Source: Henckelia pumila (taxonomy: Eukaryota > Streptophyta > Magnoliopsida > Lamiales > Gesneriaceae). From it: 64,000 nt of DNA. Below the pieces are notes generated by a model that saw nothing but the letters and a program-made list of their open reading frames with translations, was not told where the DNA came from and made no database searches. The stretch spans positions 160,482,130 to 160,546,129 of the forward strand of contig NC_133122.1 of assembly GCF_033568475.1 (NCBI RefSeq). The letters are read 5' to 3'. Of the stretch, positions 33,141 through 43,587 are shown piece after piece. Positions within the stretch are counted from its first letter, which is position 1; every line of letters starts with the position of its first letter. The translations under genes and the position numbers were made by a program.

Positions 33141-35005
33141 TGTAAGAGTGGGTGCCCAGTGAGCCAACTGTGTGGCTATGGGCTTTGTTGACTCTTTGTA
33201 TAAACAATCTTTTGTTTAATATTATTTACACTTTTATGGCAATGACTTTATATTACTTCATATTGTTATATTGTGATATACTATTGTTGTTTTGATAAAG
33301 ACCTTGAATATACTATAGTGTATGTAAGATGTGGTAGAACATGGAGATGTCTATCATGAAATACATCTTATAGTCACTGTATATTCTAAAACCGTTCCTA
33401 GTCAATTGAGCCGTCCGATAATAAGGATAAGGATCGCTCGAGTTTGAGACTAGCATTTGCGATGCGGAGTACCACGTTTCATTGGTAGGGAACATGGAGA
33501 TGTTCGAAGCATGCAAATGGATATTCATAGGATGAATAGTCGAACTACCCTATCCGGACTTTCCAAGTGGTTATCACTTATCGAGTGGATAAAGTCCGCG
33601 GTTTTGGTTGTACACCATTAGTCCTTACGACTTGAAACATCATGGAGACTCTATATGCTAGTACTGTGCTTTGACTCGTTTACCGACTCTGAGGGGGTCA
33701 TCAGGTGTCGAGATTGGGTACAGTTACGACACATATAGGAGTCAATGCATTGTTGTCAAGGATTCACCACATACTTGCGAGTGTGGATATCCTATGCGAT
33801 CTGAGGAGATATTAGTGTGACAAATCTCTGGCCAGAGTACTTGATGTGATTTAAGAAATGGTTTCTTAGTAGCACATGCGATGTCACTAATTTGATCTTC
33901 AAGATGTATTGCATAGTTATCGAATCTTGAGCGACTCTCGATATACCAATGGTTGTTGATTCGATCGGGATATATGGATGAAGGGACCGTACTGTACGCT
34001 AACCAAAATCTACTGGTTCTTGTAGGCACTATCAGTGATACCTAGGGAATCATGGGGCGATGTTGCTAGGCGCTTTACCATGATTCGTTGGGCAAGTCGG
34101 AAAGTGTTGTTCCGAGTCACAAGGAGTTGTGAGCCCACGGCTAGCTGTATCCCTGAACCATTGAGGGTCACACAGTGTAATGGAGTTTTAATCCCCGTTG
34201 AGATAGTTAAATTTAAAGAGTTAAATTTAATGAACTAAGGAGTTGGACTTCTTAAATAAGAGTAAGGGAGTAGGATTTCCTAAAATGACATAGGGATGGA
34301 CATTTTTGGAAACCACTGAATTCGGATTCAGGAAAATTTATTTTGACTTTAAAACGTGCAGAAATGGTTTCTGTGCACATTGGTGAAATCGTTTCATCAA
34401 TCGGAGTCACGATGAATTTTATATTAATTTCTGAACGAGCGGGCTTTGCTTGTCGGGCCCCAGCTTATGACTAATGGGCCCTAAGGTGTTAGTGGCCTGC
34501 ATTATAAATAAGTTATTTCAGTACAGAAATTACACACAATAGGTCATAATTTTTGAGACAGAAAAAAAATCGAAACCCTTCTCTCTCAAAGAATTTTCGG
34601 CCGTCCCCTTCCTGCTCTGCCCGAGAAAATTCCGGTCTGTGATTTTGAATCGCAGTAAGGAATAACGAATCAAATTCGTGTATTCTCTTCGCAGAAAACT
34701 TCTGATAGATTTTCTAGTGCAATCTATCAGAGGGATTAAACCTCTGTTCGTGGACCTGATTGAAGGCGTTCATCGGTTCCAGGGAGAGACAACAAGAGCA
34801 GAATTGTTCTGTTGGTGTCCATTAATCTCGTTGCGAGATTTGAGGTAAAATTTATTTAATTGTTATTTAAATTTTACACACACGTAATTCAATCGATGAA
34901 CGGTTGATACCCATACCATGGAAACGTTCCATGAAAAAAATTTTAAACTTCCGCTGCACCGGGTATCAATCGTAATTGGTCTGGGAACTCGCCAGTTTTC
35001 CATCA
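33141..35005 (+). mobile_element. Copia A 3' LTR
   Basis: 1865 bases, TATA box at 34503-34510. Visible differences from the 5' LTR include a 2-base indel near position 40 of the LTR, C/T changes near 33564 and 34540, and a change in an A/T run near 34939. Confidence 0.95.
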
Positions 35006-35010
35006 GAATC

Positions 35011-36213
35011 ATGCTGTATAAAATGCCCACTAAAATCTCCTGCTCCTAGTCCTGCCTCAAACTACCAGCTCTGTCCATCCTGCGACCTACCCGTGGAATG
35101 GGGTGTCCAAGATAATAACTAGGACGTGAGCGATTAACGCCCAGTACATAAACATGAGTAAACATATGTATATGACGCATGCAATCGTGATGACGGGTAA
35201 TAAGTCATCTGAAATTCATGCTAATAACCGGCGCCAAATGAGTGATGTGACTGCTCGGATAAAACCTCTGGGTACAACACACTCGCCTAGAATGCCCCAC
35301 TATAACGGTACATCCGGTTCTAGAATATCTCCTAGAACCCCCCGCTATAGCGGTACATCGACTCTAAATTAAATACACGTATAACAAAGGAATAGGCTCA
35401 ACATGTATGTGTACATGACATATGAATATGGAAAGCAGTAAACCATACATCATGACACATAATAATGCCACAGAAATGGGACATATAAACATGTATACTC
35501 GCTGGCAATCTCAGTCAATGTGTACGTACCTCTAAGCTAGTTCGAGTCTAGTAGGACCTAGGTTCCAAGCCTATAATAAAAAGTTCACCGTATCACTACA
35601 CAAGTTCTATAAACCTTAACTAAGCTAATAGATACTCCCAAACCTTAATAAGATTCCCGGACCATACCTTCGTCCGTAGTAAGCCCTTTTGAGTCGCTCG
35701 TTCTGGAGGACTATAACAACACCTTTGTTATTCCAGAACCTCTCTATTAACCGATAGGGCCCTCAAGTGTATACGCCTCACTATATATAATTGAAGAAGG
35801 AAACTTGGAATTCTTAATTCAAACTGAATCCGAATGACCCGTATTTATAGGCAAAATCTCGGCCAAGTTTGTAGACTCGGTTCCGGGTTTGGAGTGTCCG
35901 AACTATGCATGCATGATACGTGACGATCGGAGAATCCGATATGCTGACTCTTGGACACATGTCAAAACTCGTGGTTTATTCATCGTGTATTGTTGGCTGA
36001 GGGAGTTCGGACCATCCGAACAGGGTTCGGAGCGTCCGATCCTGCCTTCCTTCCGAAGTTAAATACTATACTTCGTTGCCTCCGAACTGGCCCATGATGC
36101 ACAAAATTCCAACTTTTGCTTCTGAAGTCCAAATAAGCCCTGATTTGGTTAAATACTAACCCTTAATCACGTTTACCATATTATTATATTAAAATGGGTT
36201 CTGGGTGACTACA
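35011..36213 (-). mobile_element. Solo LTR of gypsy family E, part 2
   Basis: Continues from 25372 and ends at 36213 with GTGACTACA (TGTAGTCAC on the minus strand). Without copia A the LTR totals about 1427 bases, the same as the intact E LTR (1428). The following 5 bases are ATTAC against CTTAC on the left, a target duplication with one mutation. The TATA box on the minus strand is at 35842-35849, and TCCGAA motifs lie upstream of it as in element E. Confidence 0.8.
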
Positions 36214-36422
36214 ATTACGCTTATTTGCAGGGTGTGTAACTGACTCAGGCTCGAATGGACCCTGTTCATCATCAGCAGACTTTTTTTGGTCAGTTGTCTC
36301 TTTGAATATTTCAGTCTTAGAGATTTTCTTAGATGTTTTCTTCTTCTTAGATCTATGGTGAGTGGCTGTAAAGAACAAATATTGATCAGTTTCCTAGAAT
36401 CATGCTTTCCTCTAAAGGGTAC
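36214..36422 (-). mobile_element. Element F remnant, part 3 (minus strand)
   Basis: A 64-codon minus-strand frame (36184-36378, starting partly in the LTR) is rich in Lys and Ser: RSKKKKTSKKISKTEIFKE. It is the outer end of the charged-protein remnant continued at 25148. Confidence 0.35.
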
Positions 36423-36690
36423 TGTGACGCCTGAGGTTGAAAAGAGGACAAGAAGTGATCATTGGTACCAAGAGGTTGAATGGACATTGAGCGGCTCCTG
36501 GCAGGCTTCTATGCGATGGGAGACATAAATGAACCGATTTCGTGCCAGAATCATAAGAACACCGAAGTTAGGCATTCTTGAATTGGGGAAATTATAGAAT
36601 GTGTGACCACCTAGGAGGTTTCCCAGGGTGTGTGTGAGTGAGGACATAAGGACGCTGAAAAGATCCGTCTTTATACAGTGAGGATAATCG
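36423..36690 (+). mobile_element. Cassandra solo-LTR relic
   Basis: Starts TGTGACGCCTGAGG and follows the Cassandra 3' LTR at 7266-7646, including GAGCGGCTCCTGG and the 5S-like block (CCGAAGTTAGGCATTCTTG, then GTGTGACCACC). It lacks about 110 bases from the middle and has an altered right end. The 5S-like boxes carry several mutations. It abuts the LTR of element D. Confidence 0.7.
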
Positions 36691-36695
36691 TCGAA

Positions 36696-38023
36696 TGATA
36701 AGTTCAATTTATTTCACTTTACAGTCACATATTTTATCCTAGATTTTGTTGTTTCTCGGACGATATTATGTGTTTTGTTGTTGTTTTTGCCATTTATAGG
36801 GAATGAGGAAATCAAGATATTTTAAAGCTTTTATGGAGTGGAAAGAGCCCAAAATGGTGAAGGAAAATAAAAGCTGAAGCACCAAGCCAAGACCAGCAGT
36901 GCAACCGTGCTACTTCACAGGAGCACCCACGCCATGGTCGCGCAACAGCGCCATGTCACCCGTGCCCCAACGCTACGTAATCGAGATCCAAGCACTCAAA
37001 ACATAACTGGTTGTGCACCTGCACATATTCCATAGCGTTGCAACGCTACATGGATGGAGTATTTTTGAAAAGTTGGACTCTTGATTTTGTAGAAGTTTAG
37101 CTTGCATCTTTTAGGGATTATCAAGATTTTAGAAAAGAAAAAAAATGGCGGCCAAGAAAGGGAGAGAGCGGGTAAGAAAATTGAAGGTTGAAGAAAACAA
37201 GAAAAATATGGAGATTGCATGGATCCGGGAACGGAGAACGTGGCCGCTATATTGTTCTAGTTCTTCTCTTTCTTATATTGTTATTGGGATGAATTATTTG
37301 AAGACAATGTTTCATTCTAGTTTTATTTTCATTAAGAACTAAAATTCTCATCTAGAGGTTCAATTAGTGACATCGAAAATTATGTTTAAGATTTTTTTAT
37401 GTTGGTTTTGTGAGAACTCCTTATTTGATTCATTTGTGTTTTCTAATTTATTGCTTTCAATTCTTTTGGCCATAGATTGACTGATTTGTATGTTTGGGTT
37501 CATCACTCAAGAGAAGGGATTCTAAACAGGACATATGAAAATACATCATGAATGATCATAGTGCTGGAAAGAATATGATACCAACGAAGCCATGAATAAT
37601 TTAATGTTCTTCATATTATCTGACATTAGATTGTTAATAGGAATATTTCGATCTATATTAGATAATCAACGTCTGTTCATCGCCTGGAAAGAAGACAGAC
37701 AGTAACTGAATTTTAGGTTAATGAATTGAAGGAGTTACGAAATAACCTCATCAGGACTTAATCACAGTGGAAGGTTGAGTGAAGTCCCACCTCTAGAACT
37801 CTCTGGCCAATTAATTATCGCCATTTAATTGCACTTGATTATTGTAAATTCTGCAATAAGCATAGAGATCTTACCAACATTGAGGCTCTAAATAGTATTA
37901 ATTCAAATTAGTTACAAGCATCTAGTGTAATATTAATTATTCAGTCTCCGTGAGAACGATAGTTTATTCATTCTATAGTAAGAATTGACATCGTGCTCTT
38001 GAGAGCGTATAAAACACGCGACA
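36696..38023 (+). mobile_element. Element D (Athila-like) 5' LTR
   Basis: Putative start TGATAAGTTC (compare TGATAAATG in element C) and end GCGACA just before a tRNA-Asp-type primer site. Length 1328 bases. It contains the 14-base palindrome AGCGTTGCAACGCT near 37033. The left boundary is inferred, because the 3' LTR lies beyond the window. Confidence 0.55.
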
Positions 38024-38029
38024 ATTTTT

Positions 38030-38047
38030 TGGCGCCGTTGCCGAGGA
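38030..38047 (+). promoter_or_regulatory. Primer binding site, tRNA-Asp type (element D)
   Basis: TGGCGCCGTTGCCGAGGA matches the end of plant tRNA-Asp nearly completely, the usual primer of Athila-like elements. Confidence 0.8.
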
Positions 38048-38151
38048 ATGAATTTTATTTACTTTGCACTAGATTGTCACTAACTAGTTTTAATTTTAAT
38101 ATAGAGAAATTTTCTTTTTGTTTATTTTTTTTAATTTAAACCTTCCTGTTT

Positions 38152-38296
38152 ATGCATTTAATGTGCAAAAACCAAAGCTCTGATTCATTACTCTTTGATC
38201 CAGAAATAGAAAAGACTGGAAAGGCTTTGAGAAAAGCAAGGAGAGAAGAATTAAGAAGAATAGATGAAAATCAAAACAATGGGAACGGAGGGGAAG
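38152..38296 (+). pseudogene. gag: Element D gag, N-terminal piece
   Basis: Reads SLLFDPEIEKTGKALRKARR, the N-terminal signature of Athila-like gag (compare element H). It is cut at 38296 by element C; the rest resumes at 53745. Confidence 0.7.
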
Positions 38297-39710
38297 TGTT
38301 AAGTGCATTTTTGTGTGCATTCATATTGTTCAATATGTGTTTTTATGTGTTTTATTGCATGCATGTGCATTTCACTCTCCGGGTTTTATTTGTAGATTGA
38401 AGCATCATGAAGATGAAAAAGTAGAGCAGCAGCTCTGCTGCTCTAGGAGAGAGAAAGGAGAAGCGTTATAAGAAGAAAACAAGAGCTATTGCGCATTGAG
38501 GAATCAAGAGGGCGCTGTTGTTTGAATCTGCGCAGCTGCGCGCCGATGAAGGAGAAAGCAGCGCAATTGCGCTTAATGATAGAGATTTTGTGCTTGCGTC
38601 TGTGTGAAATCAGAAATTGAGGCATAAAATATCTCTCTCGAGCGACAACTTCTTGCCGCTCGAGCGAGCACTGTGAAAAGAAATTGGCAGAAGTTTTGTC
38701 GCTCGAGCGGCAAGAGCGAGCGATCGCGGATCAGAAAAATCATAATTTTCGGAAATAAAAACTCTTATTTTGCGGGTTTTATTTCGTGCGCTTTTAAAAT
38801 CAAAATAAATAGAAATCATCAGATCTAGAGAAGGCGTTCCAGATCGTGGAGAGATCGCACAACACAGAGGAGGGGGCTACAGGCTTTGGGAGTGAAGATT
38901 TCATCTTTTCTTCTCTTTTATCTTCTTTTGATTTTCAATTTATGATTAAAAACTTTTTTTGAATTATGATTTTGATTAGTGAGTAGTCGTTTTATTTTGA
39001 TCAAGGCCACGTGATTGGATCGAACAAATTTATGTAGAAAACTTGAATGTTTATTTGAGATTTTTCAGATTTGGTTTTATATTATTGATTTTTGGATTTA
39101 AATTTGTCTTGTGAATAATCTGGCCAATTTTTTACTTACATGTTAATCGATTCCAAGTCGACAGAGGAGGAATTGATTTCGATCACTTCATTAATCAACA
39201 CAAGGTTAAATCGACTAGAAATATTATTCGATTTCATTGTGCGGTTTTAGGTGCAAACTGAATTCTCACGATTCTCAATGCATTCGAATTTGATTTGAAT
39301 TATGAAAGATAGATCCGTCAATATTTGAATAGGTTTAATTGTTCTAAAAATAGACCTTTCAACAAGTTAGGAGAATTAACAGTAATTTAAGATTTAAATA
39401 TGAATCTTAAATCGATTACTTGTTGAATGATTTGTTCAATATCTACGTGTGTCCTTGATCGAATCTTTTTCTTCATTAAATTAAATATTTAAAATTCCTG
39501 CTGCATTTTATTTTAATTGAATTTACTTGCAATTTTATCTTTTAGTTAAAATTCTGAAATCACTTTTAATTGTTAGTCTAGATTAAGTACAAATAATTAT
39601 ATTTCGGTAATTACTAATAATAGTTCCCGTGGGTTCGAAACTTGGACTCTTTGTCAACTTTACTATTACTTGACCTAGTATACTTACTAGTAAACATCGA
39701 AATAAGCGGT
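38297..39710 (+). mobile_element. Element C 5' LTR
   Basis: 1414 bases. Start TGTTAAGTGC and end near AAATAAGCGGT, defined by comparison with the 3' copy. The LTR has several short dyads: GCGCAGCTGCGC and GCGCAATTGCGC at about 38530-38575, and CTCGAGCGACAA... paired with TTGCCGCTCGAG at 38638-38670. Confidence 0.7.
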
Positions 39711-39718
39711 AATGTTTT

Positions 39719-39736
39719 TGGCGCCGTTGTCGAGGG
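39719..39736 (+). promoter_or_regulatory. Primer binding site, tRNA-Asp type (element C)
   Basis: TGGCGCCGTTGTCGAGGG, eight bases after the LTR end, one change from the site in element D over the first 15 bases. Confidence 0.75.
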
Positions 39737-39766
39737 TTGTTTGTGATATAAAATTTTTTATTTCAC

Positions 39767-41140
39767 TTGAGATTATACTTTATTTTATTTTATTTGTTCT
39801 TACAAATTCTGAATTTTTTTCATTTCTTTGTGTTTTTCAGGTACTGTCTGTTGTGCATACATAGCACTCGATCGTCTAAGGATCTCGTACTGCTTGATTT
39901 GGAGATTGAACGCACGCTCAGCAGAATTCGGAAAGCTAGGAGAGTTATTCATCTTGAGCTTGAATTGGAATCTGAATCAGAGAAAGAAATGGCGGACAAC
40001 AGAACTATTCTTGATCTTATTCATCCATCGGTAGAAGGCTATGGATCTAGCATAGTTCTCCCTGCTGTTGAGGCGAACACTTTTGAATTGAAGCCTTCTA
40101 TCATACAGATGATTCAGCTGCAGGCTCATTTCGGGGGTACATCTATGAAAGACCCCAATGCTCATATGGAGCATTTTCTGTCGATCTGCGACAATTTCAA
40201 GTTTAATGAGGTAACATCTGATGCAGTGCGACTGCGGTTATTCACATTCTTTCTACAAGGAGAGGCTTTGGAATGGTTGGATGCTCTGCCTGTGGGTTCT
40301 ATCACTACTTGGACCGGCATTGTTCAAACTTTTTTGAACAAGTATTTTCCTCCTACGAATATGGCGAAGTTGTTCTCTGACATTATCTCATTCAAGCAAA
40401 AGGCGGGGGGAATCTTTACATTCAGCCTGGACCAGATTTAAAAAGATGTTGAAGATGTGTCCTCAACATAATAATACCAAAGCCAACAAACCCAGACGTT
40501 CTATAATGGAGCTGATCCTTCAGTGCGTTCTATGTTGGATGTTGCGGCTAATGGATGTTTGTTCAGAAAAACGCCAGCAGACGCATAGGAGATCATTGGT
40601 ACTATGGTTGAGAGTAATATAGGATGGCCGAATGTGAAGAAGGAGAAGAAGGCTGGAGTTCTAGAGGTCGGTGCTTTAATGGCCCTGAATGCAAAGATTG
40701 ACGTCTGACACACCAGATGACCCTTATGAAAGCAGTGCCAGTTAATCAAGTACATGTGAATATGCCAGAGGAACAAGAGATATTTAAGTTGATGCGGCAA
40801 ATTTTGTAGGGAACCAAGGGAGGCAGCCATACCATCCATACAACAATGATTTCAACCAAGGCTGGCAGACCAAACAAGAGGAAAAGAAGCTGAGTTTTGA
40901 GGAGATTATGATAAAATATGTTGCTGGAACCGAAGCAAGGCTGCAGAATCAAGAAGCTATGTTGCAAAATTTGGAGACTCGGATGGCTCAAATAGCAACC
41001 CAAATTTTGACCAGAGAACCCGACACAACCAAGCAACACAGAAACAAATCCTAGGGATGTGAATGCTATCATGGTCGTGACTAGATCACAATCTTAAGTA
41101 ACCACGAAGAATATCGACAGAGATGAAAGAAATGAGGACA
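39767..41140 (+). pseudogene. gag: Element C gag, broken
   Basis: The 224-codon open part (39767-40441) contains LLDLEIERTLSRIRKARR, MADNRTILDL (Met at 39989) and the capsid blocks HFGGTSMKDPNAHMEHFL and LRLFTFFLQGEALEWLDALP followed by KYFPPTNMAKL, all typical of Athila-like gag. Stops and frameshifts follow, but FYNGADPSVRSMLD and later blocks remain readable. No complete zinc knuckle is visible. Confidence 0.8.
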
Positions 41141-41217
41141 AGAACAACTCCGCACAACCATCGCCTATAGGTAAGAAAGGTAAGAAAGTAGATTATAATG
41201 TTAATGTTGATGTTGAT

Positions 41218-41787
41218 ATGTCTACTTTACCTTTTCCTCAAAGATCTAAGCAATTATTGTTTGATCATCAATTTATAAAGTTTCTTGAAATTTTCAAGAA
41301 ACTGCATATTAACATACCTTTTGCAGATGATTTAGCTCAGATGCCAAATTATGATAAATTTTCGAAGGATTTGTTGAGAAATAAAAAGAAGCTGAATGAT
41401 CTGGCGCAAGTCACAATTAATGAGGAGTGCTCTGCGGTGATCCAGAATAGGCTCCCACAAAAATTTCAAGATCCAGAGAGTTTCTCTATACCGTGTAATA
41501 TTGGTCAAGTTTCTTTTGATAATGCATTGTGTGACTTAGGGGCAAGTATCAATTTGATGTCTTATTCACTTGCTAAGAAATTAAGTATGGGGGTAATTGA
41601 ACCCACTACTATCTATCTTAAGCTTGCATATTGCTCTATCAAATATCTTAGAGGGGTAGTGGAGAATGTTTTAGTTAAAGTGGATAAGCTAATTTTCGCT
41701 GTGGATTTTGTCGTACTTGATATGGATGAGGATTATGAGGTTCCTATGATTTTAGGGCGTCCGTTCTTGCTACTAGTAGGGCCTTAG
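41218..41787 (+). pseudogene. Element C aspartic protease domain
   Basis: A 189-codon open frame. The linker HINIPFADDLAQMPNYDKF leads into the retropepsin with DLGASINLMS (catalytic Asp codon at 41533) and ends with VPMILGRPFL. It looks intact as a domain but has no gag or polymerase frame connected to it. After the stop only about 270 bases separate it from the conserved 3' tail, so the region encoding reverse transcriptase, RNase H and integrase is deleted. Confidence 0.8.
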
Positions 41788-42771
41788 TTTATGTCAAAAA
41801 GGGATAGTTAGTGTTGAGAATGAATGAGTAGCGAGTGGTTTTCAATATGCTGCAGTCGGCTAGAGATAACCCAATTGGGAAATCTTGCTTTGAGATTGAT
41901 GTTGTTTATAATTTTGTGGGAGAATTTATGCTGGGGAACAACAACCATGATACCGTTTCACAGCCACAGGATCAAAAATTGCTTTCTAAAGGAGTTGGAG
42001 GGAGCCGAGATAGTGCTAGGAATACAACCGCGACAGTGGATGATTCGCCATGAAATTAAAAAGGGAAGTATAGTCGGACTATAAACTATAAATTTTGCGC
42101 TGACTGGGAGGAAACTCAGTGTTCTTTACCTTGCTTTTTATTTTATTTTGGATTAGTTTTTATTTTTATTTTATTTTTGCTCCTTTCCCATTCCAGTTTG
42201 TCGTGACCACCCGCTAGACCTAGCCTATTGCTGTCATACATCAGATGCTGCCGAGGAATAAGAGGATGCTTCGACCAGGGGAATATTGTTTTGCATTTTT
42301 TTGTTTGTTTCTGCATTCTGTTCATTGTTTCTAAAGCATTGAGGGCAATGCTTTGGATAAGTAGGGGGGGGGGGGGTGTATCTAATTTTTACGCTTTTAG
42401 TTGTTTCATGTTTGTTTGCATCTCATTTGTTTTTGTGTTTGTTTGCATGTGTGTTAAGTAGGATAATGAATGGGAGCCAATGATGATATAAAGTTATGAT
42501 TTTTGTGAATTTTTTTTTGTTTTTGCTCTTGCCTTGACATGAGAAACCGTAGGTTAAACCGTGAATACTTTTAAGCATTCATGTTAGACCAGTGAAATGT
42601 AGCAATAAAATTGATGAAGTTTGTGTCTGTTTGACCATTGCACGACACTAGGTGTTTAATGATCTTAATTGTGTCCTGTGAATTCTATGATCCTCTAACA
42701 ATTTCACTTATGATCTTGGGCGCACTAAAAATTTTGAAAAAATGACATGGATACGAATTTTTGAAAAATTC
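41788..42771 (+). other. Element C post-protease remnant and 3' tail
   Basis: Short readable remnants (VVFNMLQSARDNPIGKSCFE) follow the protease. GCGCTGACTGGGAGGAAACTC at about 42095-42115 resembles a motif seen after integrase in Athila/Ogre-type elements. A run of 13 G at 42364-42376 follows GGGCAATGCTTTGG. No further coding sequence. Confidence 0.5.
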
Positions 42772-43067
42772 AACTCCATCCGGGTCATTGATGAGGAATT
42801 GAAATTCTAATTACCTTGTCCTTGTCTAAATATGCAGAATAAATGGGGTTGAAATTTTATAAAAAATTAAAAAATTAGAGTTTTGAAAAAAAAACTAATA
42901 ACAACTCCATCCGGGTTTCGGGCAAGGGATTGAAATCCTAATCGCCAAGTCTGAAACTAAGTCTGCGGATGCAATGGGGTTGATGCTTCATCCGGGATAT
43001 AGACGAGGGGATTGAAATTCTAATCTTATCAAAGTTATAGCTAAGTATGCAGGTAATTAATGAGGCT
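42772..43067 (+). repeat. Three diverged tandem repeats before the C 3' LTR
   Basis: Units near 42772-42860, 42903-42985 and 42985-43067 each carry CATCCGGG, then GATTGAAAT(T/C)CTAAT, then a TATGCAG- or TCTGCGG-like block and AATGGGGTTGA. Such repeats between pol and the 3' LTR are common in Tat/Athila lineages and can seed satellites. Confidence 0.65.
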
Positions 43068-43416
43068 TAAGAAATATGGGTGCAAAATTCGGCGGTGCAT
43101 AAAAATAATCTCATAGAAGGTGTGTTTGTTAGAGGTAATTAGAAGTAATGGATGCATGATAGTGACCCTTGCACCGATGTGTTATTAGGTCGCTAAGCAG
43201 TCTTAAAACGGATTCTTTCTAAGTTGCTTGAAGCTGGAATAATATTGCACACACGCACATTCACGTTGAACCGAGAGTGTATTGTGAAGAGTTGAGGGGG
43301 TTTTTAAATTATCTTGTGACTTCTCTGAGACTAATTCCCATGAATTTTTTCTACTTTGTTATTTGTTGTATTGTCTGTCTTGCTCGAGGGCGAGCAAGAT
43401 TTAAGTAAAGGGGAGT

Positions 43417-43587
43417 TGATAAATGAATTTTGTGTGCATTATTTTGTATTATTTTATGTCTATTTTGTGTGTATTCATATTGTTTTATGTGTGTTTGTAT
43501 GTGTTTTATTGCATGTGTGTGCATTTCACTCTCTGGATTTTATTTGTAGATTGAATCATCATGAAGATGAAAAAGTAGAGCAGCAGC
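43417..43587 (+). mobile_element. Element C 3' LTR, part 1
   Basis: Starts TGATAAATGAATTTTG after the purine tract AAAGGGGAGT. It is interrupted by element J after AGCAGC. The equivalent uninterrupted sequence is at 38297-38440. Confidence 0.8.

Larger units (their letters stand above)
25373..35005 (+). mobile_element. Copia element A, full length, nested in the solo LTR
   Basis: 9633 bases flanked by the 5-bp target duplication GAATC (25368-25372 and 35006-35010). Both LTRs start TGTAAGAG and end TCA. The LTRs differ at only a handful of positions by eye, so the insertion is recent. The order is LTR, tRNA-iMet primer site, a leader of about 2 kb, Gag-Pol frame, polypurine tract, LTR. Two single-base deletions break the frame relative to element B. 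Confidence 0.95.
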
